From NCBI GenBank assembly GCA_016719385.1, contig JADJZA010000007.1, positions 372,001 through 436,000 of the forward strand: a stretch of 64,000 bases of DNA, given 5' to 3'. The notes beneath the pieces are model-generated. The model worked only from the letters and a program-made list of their open reading frames with translations. It made no database searches and was not told the DNA's origin. Positions within the stretch are counted from its first letter, which is position 1; each line of letters opens with the position of its first letter. The translations under genes and the position numbers were made by a program. Below, one piece after another: positions 19,845 through 28,498 of this stretch. Origin of the DNA: Candidatus Microthrix subdominans. GTDB lineage: Bacteria; Actinomycetota; Acidimicrobiia; Acidimicrobiales; Microtrichaceae.

Positions 19845-20441
19845 GTGACGCTGCTCGGTCCGTTCGATCGTCCGGTGGCGCTCAAGCTGCTCAATTCGGA
19901 GGTACTTTCAGCGACTCCGCCCGCCTCAGTCATTGTCGAGTGGCCAGAAGGCCAGTCGACACCAGCACAGCCGTCCACCCCGGCCGACGAGCGCCGGCTC
20001 GACGTCGCCCGATTTCTCGCCCAAGCGCTGCTGGGTGATTCGGGCGAGGTGGTCCCACAACTCGCCCGGCTCGAGGCGGTGGTCTCCGAGTCGATCGTTG
20101 TGTGGAGCCCATCGATGTACACCACTTCGAGACGCGAGCTGGTGGCGGCCATCTTCGACCACGACGATGCCGTCACCTCGACCAGTGTCGAGATCGTGGA
20201 CGAGGTGATCAGCGGGCCACGGGTTTGCCTCGAGTGGCGGATCACCGGCGTGTTCAACAACGCAGGCTTCCTCAACGATGACGTGCTCATCGAGCCGTCG
20301 CACTCCCAGGTCGAAGCGGCGGGCATGCTGGTGTGCACCTTCGAGGATGAGTACGTCAGCCGAATCTGCTGTCCGTACGACCGCATCGCACTGCTCGAAC
20401 AGGTCTTAACCCCGTCGGCGAGTGACCTGGCGCAGCGTTGA
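19845..20441 (+). CDS. NTF2-like/SnoaL-like protein
   Basis: 198 aa. The central part (MYTTSRRELVAAIFDHDDAV to FEDEYVSRICCPYDRIALLE) has the alternation of a NTF2-like alpha+beta cone, with SRICCPYDRIALLEQVL as the typical closing strand and helix. These proteins bind small hydrophobic ligands or act as simple enzymes; no catalytic residue can be named. GTG start, preceded by GAGG. It lies between the two DUF6325 cassettes and is probably under the dyad at 19751. Confidence 0.72.
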   Translation: MTLLGPFDRPVALKLLNSEVLSATPPASVIVEWPEGQSTPAQPSTPADERRLDVARFLAQALLGDSGEVVPQLARLEAVVSESIVVWSPSMYTTSRRELVAAIFDHDDAVTSTSVEIVDEVISGPRVCLEWRITGVFNNAGFLNDDVLIEPSHSQVEAAGMLVCTFEDEYVSRICCPYDRIALLEQVLTPSASDLAQR

Positions 20442-20461
20442 ACCCCGGGGCCCCGGTTCGG

Positions 20462-20480
20462 TTCACCCCGATGGGGTGAT
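20462..20480. promoter_or_regulatory. 19-bp dyad, regulon site 2
   Basis: TTCACCC-cgatg-GGGTGAT, 97 bp before the start of DUF6325 copy 2. It is followed by GAC, as is the site at 24581 (both read GGGTGATGAC). Confidence 0.68.
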
Positions 20481-20577
20481 GACGCACGGGCATGCCGGGC
20501 GCATCGTCGACAACACAACGGGGATATGGCGCACCGACGACACGATCGGTGGGTGGACGGCCCGCACAGGAGAACCC

Positions 20578-21036
20578 ATGAGTGACGAAATGATCGACGA
20601 CCTGGGTCCAGTCGACTACCTGGTCGTCGAGTTCCCGGCCGGACAGAGCAACTTCAACGGCGAGATGGCGGCCGAACTGGCGTCGCTGAATCGGGCGGGC
20701 ACGATCCGGCTGCTCGACTTGCTGATCCTCCAGAAGGATGCGGACGGCGCGATCGAGGCCTTCGAGGTGGACGACTTCGATGAGGTCGACGGGTTGGTCG
20801 AGCTGGAAGGCGAGATCGCCGAGATTCTCGCTGCGAAGGACATCGCCAACCTCGCCGAGTCGATGCATCCGGGAAGCGTCGCCGGATGCATCGTCTGGGA
20901 GAACCTCTGGGCCGCACCGTTTGCGTCGGCCACCCGCCGCGCCGGTGGTCAGCAGATCGCCTCCGGTCGAATCCCCATCGAAGCCATTGTCGCCTCCCTC
21001 GAGGCGGATACCGACGAACCCGACGAAGGAGCCTGA
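20578..21036 (+). CDS. DUF6325-family protein, copy 2
   Basis: 152 aa and clearly paralogous to the protein at 19194-19613: DYLVVEFPAGQSNFNGEMA matches the N-terminal block, IRLLDLLILQKDADGAIEAF the second, and CIVWENLWAAPFASATRRAG the third. It has an acidic C-terminus (DTDEPDEGA). Start ATG 20578 has AGGAG 5 nt upstream. Two bases separate its stop from the next small gene. The function is unknown; the paired arrangement of two cassettes suggests duplication and divergence within the island. Confidence 0.86.
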   Translation: MSDEMIDDLGPVDYLVVEFPAGQSNFNGEMAAELASLNRAGTIRLLDLLILQKDADGAIEAFEVDDFDEVDGLVELEGEIAEILAAKDIANLAESMHPGSVAGCIVWENLWAAPFASATRRAGGQQIASGRIPIEAIVASLEADTDEPDEGA

Positions 21037-21038
21037 CC

Positions 21039-21185
21039 ATGCCACTCCGACCAGCACGTAGGCGGCGCCGCGGCGTCATCGCAGCCCCGGTTGCCCGAAC
21101 GGCCACCGCAGTTGGAACAGCAGCCGTCGTCTCCCACGGGGTGCGGCGCCGGCAGACTCGGCGCGTCGTCCGCCGCGTCCGCTGA
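21039..21185 (+). CDS. 48-aa very basic peptide, SHOCT-less partner of DUF6325
   Basis: Starts MPLRPARRRRRG and contains VARTATAVGTAAVVSHGVRR. That segment lines up with AARTAVVAGTATAVSGRVQR in the SHOCT protein at 18885-19178, so the two share a membrane-type basic helix. It stops where the linker and SHOCT motif would begin. Immediately after DUF6325 copy 2 with its own GGAG. It is too short to be found by default gene callers. Either a natural short form or a remnant. Confidence 0.68.
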   Translation: MPLRPARRRRRGVIAAPVARTATAVGTAAVVSHGVRRRQTRRVVRRVR

Positions 21186-21205
21186 GCACCGAGGGCATTC
21201 AGCCG

Positions 21206-21224
21206 ATCGCCCAATGTGGGTGAT
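21206..21224. promoter_or_regulatory. 19-bp dyad, regulon site 3
   Basis: ATCGCCC-aatgt-GGGTGAT, 96 bp before the arylsulfatase start. The spacing to the start codon is almost the same as for site 2. Confidence 0.66.
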
Positions 21225-21320
21225 GCGGCCCGAGACGGGCCGTTTCTAGGTTGTCGGTCCAGACCGCTGACGTCGCTGTCGGCGCGTCCGCCGGACCCGC
21301 AAGCCCACTGGAGACCAACG

Positions 21321-23693
21321 ATGACGAACCGACCCGACAGCCATGCCCGCTCGATGCTGCCGATCCCGGACCGTCCCAAGTTTGGGCACACCACTTACGA
21401 CGCCAAGGACCCGGAGACGAACTTTCCGCCGATCGAGCCGCTGTTGCCGCCCGAGGGCGCACCCAACGTGCTGATCGTGTTGCTCGACGACGTCGGGTTT
21501 GGTGCGTCGACCGCGTTCGGTGGCCCGTGTGCCACCCCCAACGCCGAGAAGCTCGCCGCCGGCGGCCTGAGCTACAACCGGTTTCACACCACGGCACTGT
21601 GTGCCCCGACCCGCGCTGCGATGCTCAGCGGCCGCAACCACCATTCCGTCGGGATGGGCTCGATCACCGAGACGGCCACCTCGGCGCCCGGCAACAGCTC
21701 GGTGCGGCCCAACACCAAGGCCCCGCTGGCCATGACGTTGAAGCTCAACGGCTACTCGACGGCCCAGTTCGGCAAGTGCCACGAGGTGCCGGTGTGGCAG
21801 TCCTCGCCGCTCGGTCCCTTCGATTCGTGGCCGTCCGCCGGTGGCGGGTTCGAGACGTTCTACGGCTTCATCGGCGGCGAGAACAACCAGTGGGACCCTG
21901 CGCTGTACGACGGGTTCACCCCCGTTGAACCGCCTGCGACACCCGAGGAGGGCTACCACCTCACCGAGGATCTCGCCGACCAGGCGGTCAACTGGATCCG
22001 CCAGCAGAAGTCCCTCATGCCGGACCGGCCGTTCTTCGCCTACTTCGCCCCCGGCGCCACCCACGCACCGCACCACGTGCCCAAGGAGTGGCCCGCCAAG
22101 TACGCCGGGCAGTTCGACGACGGTTGGGACGCCCTGCGCGAGAAGACCTTTGCCCGCCAAAAGGAGATGGGGATCATCCCGGCGGACGCCCAGCTCACCC
22201 CGCGCCCCGACGAGATCACCAGCTGGGCCGACATGCCCGAGGAGATGAAGCCGATCCTCGCCCGCCAGATGGAGGTGTACGCAGGGTTTCTCGAGCACAC
22301 CGACCATCACGTCGGCCGGGTGATCGATGCGATCGACGAGCTGGGAGTGCTCGACAACACGATCATCTATTACATCGTCGGCGACAACGGAGCGTCGGCC
22401 GAAGGCACGATGAACGGCGCCTTCAACGAGATGGCCAACTTCAACGGCATGGCGGCGCTCGAGACGCCAGAGTTCCTGGCGTCGAAGATCGACGAGTTCG
22501 GCACGCCCAGCGCCTACAACCACTATTCGGTCGGTTGGGCCTGGGCGATGTGCACGCCGTTTCAGTGGACCAAGCAGGTGGCCTCGCACTGGGGCGGCAC
22601 CCGCAACGGAACCATCGTCCACTGGCCCAACGGCATCGATGAGAAGGGCGGGTTGCGCACCCAGTTCACGCACTGCATCGACGTCGCCCCGACCATCCTG
22701 GAGGCGGCGGGGCTTCCCGAACCGACGATGGTCAACGGCGTGCAGCAGAGCCCGATCGAGGGCACGAGCATGCTCTACACCTTCAACGAGGCCAGCTCGC
22801 CGGAGCGCCACGACCTCCAGTACTTCGAGATGTTTGGCAACCGGGGGATCTACGACCAGGGCTGGAGCGCCGTCACCAAGCACAAGACGCCGTGGATCAT
22901 GGTCGGCGGCGACATGCCGGCGTACGACGACGACGTGTGGGAGCTGTACGACGCAACGTCGGACTACAGCCAGGCGGTCGACCTGAGCAAGGACCATCCC
23001 GAAAAGCTCGCCAACCTGCAGCGCAAGTGGCTGATCGAGGCGACGAAGTTCAACGTGTTGCCGATGGACGACCGCACCGCCGAGCGGCTCGAGCCGAAAC
23101 TGGCCGGTCGGCCGACGCTGGTTCACGGCAACACCCAGAAGTTCTACCCGGGCATGGGGCGGCTGTCCGAGAACAGCGTGGTCAGCATCAAGAACAAGTC
23201 GTTCTCGGTCACCGCCGAGGTCGACGTACCCGCTGCTGGGATCGATGGCGTGATCATCGCACAGGGTGGACGTTTCGGTGGCTGGGCGGTGTACGCCAAG
23301 GACGGCCTGCTGAACTTCGCCTACAACGTGCTCGGCATCGAGGAGTTCATCGTCACCTCAGACAGCGCGATCCCCGAGGGGACCCATCAGGTTCGTGCGG
23401 AGTTCGCCTACGACGGCGGAGGGCTCGGCAAGGGCGGCGACGTCACCCTCTACTGCGACGGTGACCAGATCGGCACCGGTCGGGTCGGGGGGACCCAACC
23501 CCTGGTCTTCTCGGCCGACGAAACCACCGACATCGGCTACGAGTCGGGCACGATGGTCAGTTCGGACTACGACCTGGTGACCAGTAAATTCAACGGCAAG
23601 ATCCACTGGGTGCAGATCGATCTCGGATCCGACACCCACGATCACCTCATCGATCCGGAGGATCGCCACCGGATCGCGATCTCACAGCAATAG
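21321..23693 (+). CDS. type I arylsulfatase (formylglycine-dependent)
   Basis: 790 aa, close to mycobacterial AtsA-type enzymes (about 787 aa). Hydrolyses a sulfate ester. Metal-site Asp pair D56-D57 lies in VLIVLLDDVGFG; the CxPxR sulfatase signature is CAPTR with C94, which an FGE must convert to formylglycine; GDNGASAEG supplies the second metal Asp-Asn. After about residue 610 comes a beta-sandwich domain (VVSIKNKSFSVTAEVDVP...), lectin-like. No signal peptide, so probably cytoplasmic. An FGE gene lies in the same island (27685) and sulfate permeases are near, which fits a sulfate-ester scavenging or lipid-desulfation route. Confidence 0.93.
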   Translation: MTNRPDSHARSMLPIPDRPKFGHTTYDAKDPETNFPPIEPLLPPEGAPNVLIVLLDDVGFGASTAFGGPCATPNAEKLAAGGLSYNRFHTTALCAPTRAAMLSGRNHHSVGMGSITETATSAPGNSSVRPNTKAPLAMTLKLNGYSTAQFGKCHEVPVWQSSPLGPFDSWPSAGGGFETFYGFIGGENNQWDPALYDGFTPVEPPATPEEGYHLTEDLADQAVNWIRQQKSLMPDRPFFAYFAPGATHAPHHVPKEWPAKYAGQFDDGWDALREKTFARQKEMGIIPADAQLTPRPDEITSWADMPEEMKPILARQMEVYAGFLEHTDHHVGRVIDAIDELGVLDNTIIYYIVGDNGASAEGTMNGAFNEMANFNGMAALETPEFLASKIDEFGTPSAYNHYSVGWAWAMCTPFQWTKQVASHWGGTRNGTIVHWPNGIDEKGGLRTQFTHCIDVAPTILEAAGLPEPTMVNGVQQSPIEGTSMLYTFNEASSPERHDLQYFEMFGNRGIYDQGWSAVTKHKTPWIMVGGDMPAYDDDVWELYDATSDYSQAVDLSKDHPEKLANLQRKWLIEATKFNVLPMDDRTAERLEPKLAGRPTLVHGNTQKFYPGMGRLSENSVVSIKNKSFSVTAEVDVPAAGIDGVIIAQGGRFGGWAVYAKDGLLNFAYNVLGIEEFIVTSDSAIPEGTHQVRAEFAYDGGGLGKGGDVTLYCDGDQIGTGRVGGTQPLVFSADETTDIGYESGTMVSSDYDLVTSKFNGKIHWVQIDLGSDTHDHLIDPEDRHRIAISQQ

Positions 23694-23765
23694 GGGAGAA
23701 CCAGCGCGTCGTCCCCCTGTCCGGCCGATCGCCGGCCGGGGGGTCGACCCTGATAAGGAGTAGCG

Positions 23766-24581
23766 ATGACCCCCTTCCAAACCAACCTGCTGTATCTGTT
23801 CGTCGCCGGGCTCGTCGCCGGAGGGCTGGGCTATGGCATCCGCCGGTTCTTTCCGGGCATCGAGAAGGCCGATGCGGCACCGTGGGCGGCGACGCTGTCC
23901 TACGTCTCGACAGCGTTTGGCGTGGTCGTCGGCTTCTCGATCCTGTTCCTGTTCGGGCAGTTCGCCGCGGCGCGTTCCGCCGTCGGCGACGAGGCAACCT
24001 CGATCGGCACGGCCTTTGAGGAGGCCAAGCTCTTTCCCGCCGCGTCGGAGGGCATCCAGGGTGCGCTCATCTGTTACGGCCGGAGCGTGTCGGAGTTCGA
24101 CTGGCCATCAATGCGGAACGATGGCGTCGGAGCGCCGCAGGTTGACCAGACGTTCAGCGATCTCGTCGCGTCGCTCGGTCAGGGCGACACGGCGACCACC
24201 GGTGCCCTCAACTCGGCCGCCGCAACCAACATGGCCTCACAGGTGGGCAGCATCTCGACCGCACGGGAGACCAGGCTCGTGGCGGCGGAGACCTCGGTGC
24301 CGACCATGCTCTGGCTGCTGTTGTTCGTCGGCGCAGCGTTCGTTGTGGCGCTGATCTTCATGGTCACCCACTCGGCCGCTCCGCTCACGCAGTCGTTGTT
24401 GCTGGGCGCTTCGGCGATCTTCACGGCAGTCCTGATCCTGCTGGTCGTCTCGCTGAGTCGGCCCTACTCGGGAGGGGGAGGCGCCGTGACGCCAAGGTTG
24501 ATCGAAGAAACAACGACGTTCATGGAGGCTTCGGCCCCCCAGTTGGCAGCCCAGCCGTGCCCAGCGCCAACGGCTGACTGA
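23766..24581 (+). CDS. DUF4239 (bestrophin-like) membrane protein
   Basis: 271 aa with two N-terminal helices (about 8-25 and 45-67), a soluble middle and two C-terminal helices (about 180-200 and 208-230). The layout matches DUF4239, a family distantly related to bestrophin channels. Ion conduction is not shown for the family. It has AAGGAG upstream of the start and lies 72 bp after the sulfatase, so it may be co-transcribed. Confidence 0.78.
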   Translation: MTPFQTNLLYLFVAGLVAGGLGYGIRRFFPGIEKADAAPWAATLSYVSTAFGVVVGFSILFLFGQFAAARSAVGDEATSIGTAFEEAKLFPAASEGIQGALICYGRSVSEFDWPSMRNDGVGAPQVDQTFSDLVASLGQGDTATTGALNSAAATNMASQVGSISTARETRLVAAETSVPTMLWLLLFVGAAFVVALIFMVTHSAAPLTQSLLLGASAIFTAVLILLVVSLSRPYSGGGGAVTPRLIEETTTFMEASAPQLAAQPCPAPTAD

Positions 24582-24599
24582 TCACCCGATCGGGGTGAT
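24581..24599. promoter_or_regulatory. 19-bp dyad, regulon site 4
   Basis: ATCACCC-gatcg-GGGTGAT: both 7-base arms are perfectly complementary. It overlaps the last base of the DUF4239 stop codon and ends 33 bp before the PLDc_N-SHOCT start. This is the best copy of the motif. Confidence 0.72.
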
Positions 24600-24632
24600 G
24601 ACCAAACGGTGATCCAGGTCCATTCTGGACCC

Positions 24633-25025
24633 ATGTTTGCCTATGACTATCCCCTTCTATCCGTCTTCTGGACAGTGCTCTGGATCTACCTGATCTTCGC
24701 CTGGTTCATGCTGCTGTTCAGCGTCATCGCTGACATCTTCCGCAACCACGAGATGCGAGGTTTCTCCAAGGCGATCTGGCTGGTCGTCGTCATCTTGATC
24801 CCGTTCCTCGGGGTGTTGATCTATGTGTTGGCCCACGGGGACGAGATGAGCCAGCGGAAGCTGGCCGAGGCTCAGGCCCAGGACGCTGCCATGCGGTCCT
24901 ATGTGCAGGATGCGGCCGGTACCCCAAGCCATGCCGACGAGATCGCCAAGTTGGCTGCGCTCCGTGACCAAGGGGCGATCACCGACGCCGAGTTTGCGGC
25001 CGGGAAGGCCAAGATCCTTGCGTGA
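24633..25025 (+). CDS. PLDc_N-SHOCT membrane protein
   Basis: About 130 aa from ATG 24633 (a GTG at 24609 would add eight residues). Two membrane helices (FWTVLWIYLIFAWFMLLFSV and IWLVVVILIPFLGVLIYVLA) form the cardiolipase-N-type (PLDc_N) module without a catalytic domain; a SHOCT motif closes the protein (IAKLAALRDQGAITDAEFAA, then KAKIL). Common in actinobacteria as a small envelope protein of unknown role. It follows regulon site 4 closely. Confidence 0.85.
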   Translation: MFAYDYPLLSVFWTVLWIYLIFAWFMLLFSVIADIFRNHEMRGFSKAIWLVVVILIPFLGVLIYVLAHGDEMSQRKLAEAQAQDAAMRSYVQDAAGTPSHADEIAKLAALRDQGAITDAEFAAGKAKILA

Positions 25026-25046
25026 GCAGTCCGCTTCGGCCGGCTG

Positions 25047-25961
25047 ATGGGCTCGGATCTGCTGTCGGCAAGCCCTCAGCCCACGGGCTGGGGGCTGCCG
25101 CAGGTTCCGGACGACTGGACGGTCGTCGATACCAAGCGGGCTGGTCCGTTCGTCGTCGGCGCCCACGTCCGACGGGCCGACGGGCGCCTCGTCGAGTGGC
25201 GTGCTCGTGCCCACCGCAAGCGCCTCGGCCTTGGCCTCGGCAGGAGCGATGGGGCCGGTCCGGATCAAGTCCGTCCCGGGCCGACTGCCTCGTGTTGGTG
25301 GATGGCCGGTCTGTTCGCCGGCGGGTCCGTCTGCTTCGCCCTGGGGTCGTTGCCCCCGTTCTTCGATGGCGTTGCCCCGTCGGTCGTCGCCGCCACGTTT
25401 TTTGGCGGTTCCCTGTTGTTCACCAGTGCCAGTGCCATCCAGTACGACGAGAGTCGGGCTGCCCCAGGGGGCATCGGGCCGGCTTCGAAGCGACGCCCTA
25501 TACTTCGGAGGCTGCTCGGCGTGTCGCCCAGCAGCCTCGGTTGGTGGTCAGCGGCTGTCCAGTTGGTGGGCACCCTGCTGTTCAACCTCAGCACCTTCGC
25601 AGCGATGCAGAGCGGCCTCGACACCCAGCAGGACCGCCGACTCATCTGGGCGCCGGATCTCTTCGGTTCGCTGTGCTTTCTCGTGGCCAGCGGGCTTGCA
25701 TTCGTCGAGGTGAACGCCGGGCTGATGCCTCGCCCCGACGGATCGACCGGCTGGAGAATCGCTGCGCTCAACATGGTGGGTTCAATCGCGTTCGGCGTAT
25801 CCGCAGTAGCGGCCCGGTACCTGCCCACCTCGGGGCAGTCGGCCAACATCGCGCTTGTCAACGCAAGCACGTTTGTCGGTGCGCTGTGCTTCCTCGGCGG
25901 ATCGATGCTGCTGCCGGTCGAGGCGGCGAAGGGTGCCCCGGCAATGGCTTCGGCCGGCTGA
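25047..25961 (+). CDS. YrhK-like multi-pass membrane protein
   Basis: 304 aa. About six membrane helices in the C-terminal two thirds, with pairs such as WMAGLFAGGSVCFALGS and LVGTLLFNLSTFAAMQS that match the YrhK domain repeated. The Asp/Arg-rich N-terminus has no known domain. Function unknown. The stop overlaps the following SulP start (TGATG), so it is in the same operon. Confidence 0.72.
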   Translation: MGSDLLSASPQPTGWGLPQVPDDWTVVDTKRAGPFVVGAHVRRADGRLVEWRARAHRKRLGLGLGRSDGAGPDQVRPGPTASCWWMAGLFAGGSVCFALGSLPPFFDGVAPSVVAATFFGGSLLFTSASAIQYDESRAAPGGIGPASKRRPILRRLLGVSPSSLGWWSAAVQLVGTLLFNLSTFAAMQSGLDTQQDRRLIWAPDLFGSLCFLVASGLAFVEVNAGLMPRPDGSTGWRIAALNMVGSIAFGVSAVAARYLPTSGQSANIALVNASTFVGALCFLGGSMLLPVEAAKGAPAMASAG

Positions 25962-27688
25962 TGAGCGAGGGGCGGCGACCTGCGCCCGGTGCGGCGATGA
26001 GGCGGTGGCGGTGGTGGGCGTCGGCGCGACCGGCCGACCGCGCCGAATTGCAGACCGACGTCGTCGCCGGCCTGCCGGTAGCCATCGGGGGCGTGCCGGA
26101 CGGCATGGCCGCCAGCGTGCTCGCGGGGGTGAACCCGGTCCACGGGCTGTACGCCAGCCTGGTGGCGCCGATCGCCGGTGGGCTGACGAGCAGCACCCGG
26201 CTGATGGTGGTGACCACCACCAGCGCTGCGGCGCTGGCGGCCGGGTCGGCCCTGGCACCGGTCGACCCGGCGGAGCGCACCGAGGCGCTGTTTCTGCTGA
26301 CCGCGCTGGCTGGCGGGATCATGGTCGCTGCCGGGATCCTGAAGCTGGGGCGCTACACCCGCTTTGTCTCCCACTCGGTGATGACCGGGTTTCTCACCGG
26401 TGTCGCCGTCAACATTCTTTTCTCCCAGCTCAACTACCTCACCGGCGTGCCCTCGCAGGGGGGCGTGGCGATTCGCCGCGCCCTGCACGTGATCACCCAT
26501 CCCGGCCTGTTCGACTGGCCGACCCTGGCCACCGGGCTCTGCGCCATCGTCATCCTGCTCGCACTCCGCCGGGGCCCGGTGGCGTCGTATGCATCGATGG
26601 TGGCGCTGGCCGTGCCGACGATTGCGCTTCAGCTGCTCGGCACGGCTGGCGTGGTGCGCGTCGGCGACGTCGGCGAGATACCGGCGGGCCTGCCGCTGCC
26701 GCATATCCCACCGTTGAGCGCCTTCTCGCTCAACGTGGTTGCCGGCGCCTTCGCGGTGGCTGCGATCGTCCTCGTTCAGGGAGCGGGGGTCAGCGAGTCG
26801 GCCCCCAACCCGGACGGAACGCCGGCCGATCCGAATCGGGACTTCATCGCCCAGGGTGCCGGCAACCTGGCCGCCGGGTTCTATCGGGGGCAGCCCACGG
26901 GTGGCTCGGTCGGCCAAACGGCCCTCAACCGCAGCGCCGGGGCCGTCGGTCGGTGGGCGGCGGTGGCGGCCGGTGTGTGGATGCTCGTCATCCTGGCCCT
27001 GTTCTCCAGCCTGGTGAAGGTCGTGCCGATGACGACGCTGGCCGCGGTGCTCATCGTGGCCGCGTACGGTGCGCTTCGCTGGGGCCGGGTGGTCACGGTG
27101 TGGCAGGCCGGTCCCAGCTCTCAGATCGCCCTGGTCGCCACCTTTGTGGCCACCCTGTGGCTCCCGATCGCGGCGGCGGTGGGTATTGGTGTGGTGCTCT
27201 CGTTGCTCCTTCAACTCAACACCGAGCTGATGGACCTCAGGGTGGTGCGACTGGTGCCACTCGAGGACGGCCACTTCGAGGAGGTCAAGGTGCCGCCTCG
27301 TCTCGAGGGACGCGGCGTGGTGCTGCTCGACGTCTACGGCAGCCTCCTGTATGCCGGCTCCCGCACGATCGAGCAGCACCTTCCCGATCCCAGCGGTGTG
27401 GACACCCCGGCGGTCGTCCTGCGGCTTCGCGGCCGATCGACGGCCGGGTCGACCGCCATGGTCGTCATCGCCGGGTATGCAGACCGCGTGGCCGCTGCCG
27501 GCGGCCACCTGTTTTTGAGCGGCGTCAGTGGCCCGGTGCTGGAGACCTTGGAACGTTCCGGACGGATCGACCTCAAGGAGAAGGTCACGGTCTTCGAGGC
27601 CGATGCGATCGTGGGTCACTCCTCCGAAGTGGCGTATCGGGCGGCCGAAACCTGGCTCGAGGATCACCCCAGTGGAGGTACGTCGTGA
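25961..27688 (+). CDS. SulP-family anion permease with STAS domain
   Basis: 575 aa, complete. The SulP entry region DVVAGLPVAIGGVPDGMAAS (about 33-52), the central YRGQPTGGSVGQTALNRSAG motif (about 308-327) and a C-terminal STAS domain (about 440-560) are all present. It carries sulfate or another anion. ATG overlaps the YrhK stop; its own stop overlaps the FGE start (GTGA). The position between a sulfatase and its maturation enzyme suggests uptake or export of sulfate or of a sulfated compound. It is distinct in sequence from the SulP at the left edge. Confidence 0.9.
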   Translation: MSEGRRPAPGAAMRRWRWWASARPADRAELQTDVVAGLPVAIGGVPDGMAASVLAGVNPVHGLYASLVAPIAGGLTSSTRLMVVTTTSAAALAAGSALAPVDPAERTEALFLLTALAGGIMVAAGILKLGRYTRFVSHSVMTGFLTGVAVNILFSQLNYLTGVPSQGGVAIRRALHVITHPGLFDWPTLATGLCAIVILLALRRGPVASYASMVALAVPTIALQLLGTAGVVRVGDVGEIPAGLPLPHIPPLSAFSLNVVAGAFAVAAIVLVQGAGVSESAPNPDGTPADPNRDFIAQGAGNLAAGFYRGQPTGGSVGQTALNRSAGAVGRWAAVAAGVWMLVILALFSSLVKVVPMTTLAAVLIVAAYGALRWGRVVTVWQAGPSSQIALVATFVATLWLPIAAAVGIGVVLSLLLQLNTELMDLRVVRLVPLEDGHFEEVKVPPRLEGRGVVLLDVYGSLLYAGSRTIEQHLPDPSGVDTPAVVLRLRGRSTAGSTAMVVIAGYADRVAAAGGHLFLSGVSGPVLETLERSGRIDLKEKVTVFEADAIVGHSSEVAYRAAETWLEDHPSGGTS

Positions 27689-27805
27689 GCGGCGATCCAG
27701 GTCAATCCTGCTGCAGTCCGTCGAAGCAACCGTCGACGTTGAAGACGGTGCCGAGAGGTGCCCCAGCGGTGGACATGGGCGCTCGATGGGGACCGCCGGA
27801 CGAGG

Positions 27806-27885
27806 GCCCCCCGGGGGGGGGGGGGGGCGGGGGCGGGGGGGGCCCCGCCGCCCGCGGGCCCGCGGCCGGGGGGGGGGGCCCGCCG
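27806..27885. other. G-rich artefact block 2, inside the FGE gene
   Basis: About 80 bases of long G runs with short GCCC(G) islands. It replaces the first conserved FGE block and shifts the frame from 1 to 3. Its composition is unlike the flanking coding sequence. The same origin as block 1 (17736) is likely. Confidence 0.7.
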
Positions 27886-28079
27886 AGTTCAGCAGGTTTG
27901 CGGATGCCACCGGCTACCGCACCAGCGCCGAAGCCGACGAGTGGTCGTTTGTGTTCGTGGGCTTGCTGCCGGACGACTTTCCCGACACCCGCGGTGTCGC
28001 TGCTGCGCCCTGATGGCGACAGGTGTTTGGCGCAGTCTTCCAGGGGACCTTCCCCGGCGGGCAGGACACCGGGGCCGAC

Positions 28080-28098
28080 GGGGGGGGGGGGGGGGGGG
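28080..28098. other. G-run artefact block 3, inside the FGE gene
   Basis: 19 consecutive G residues that insert Gly codons between GADG and DGWIGTCPV, where relatives have no such insertion. It is close to in-frame, so the protein resumes normally. Confidence 0.65.
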
Positions 28099-28418
28099 AC
28101 GGCTGGATTGGGACGTGCCCGGTGACCGCGTTTCAACCCAACGGGTTTGGGCTCTTCAACATGACCGGCAACGTGTGGGAGTGGTGTTCGGACTGGTTCT
28201 CCGCCACGACCTACTCGATGGCCCCCAGAGCCGACCCTCAGGGGCCCGTCTGGGGTGAACGTCGGGTGACGTGGGGCGGGTCCTACCTGTGTCACGACTC
28301 CTACTGCAACCGCTACCGGGTTGCGGCCCGCAACTCGAACAGCCCGGACAGTTGCTCCGGCAACATCGGCTTCCGGGTGGTGACGTCCGGGGCCTGACCC
28401 GCCTGGGGGCCACACGAC

Positions 28419-28449
28419 TGCGCCCGACGCTCGGTGAGCGTCGGGCGCA
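28419..28449. terminator. strong bidirectional terminator hairpin
   Basis: Perfect 13-bp stem (TGCGCCCGACGCT / AGCGTCGGGCGCA) with a 5-nt loop, between the FGE stop (28397, plus) and the DUF7144 stop (28499, minus). It can end transcription from both sides. Confidence 0.85.
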
Positions 28450-28498
28450 GGTCATGCGTATTCGTCGTGTGGCTTTCCGACCGGGGCCGGAAAGCGGA

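Larger units (their letters stand above)
27685..28397 (+). pseudogene. formylglycine-generating enzyme (FGE), collapsed and frame-broken
   Basis: FGE oxidises the sulfatase active-site Cys to formylglycine. The pieces are clear: start GTG 27685 (SGDPGQSCCSPSKQ) in frame 1; after a G block, FSRFADATGYRTSAEADEWS in frame 3; and from 28023 VFQGTFPG, FQPNGFGLFNMTGNVWEW and NIGFRVVTSGA. The two active-site Cys of the C-terminal core are in YLCHDSYCNRYR. Missing are the first conserved block (about 20 aa) and roughly 70-80 aa of the middle (the W-x-x-A-x-x-Y-C-x-W region). AAAP is followed by TGA where relatives have a Trp (TGG). Two G blocks mark the joins. Probably an intact gene damaged in assembly; a real pseudogene would leave the sulfatase at 21321 without its activator. 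Confidence 0.82.

Noticed and set aside
23720..23750. A sixth copy of the 19-bp regulon dyad before DUF4239 (ATCGCCG-gccgg-GGGGTCG)
   Set aside because: Right arm deviates at several bases and the region is simply GC-rich; it also forms a CCGGC/GCCGG hairpin. Not counted.
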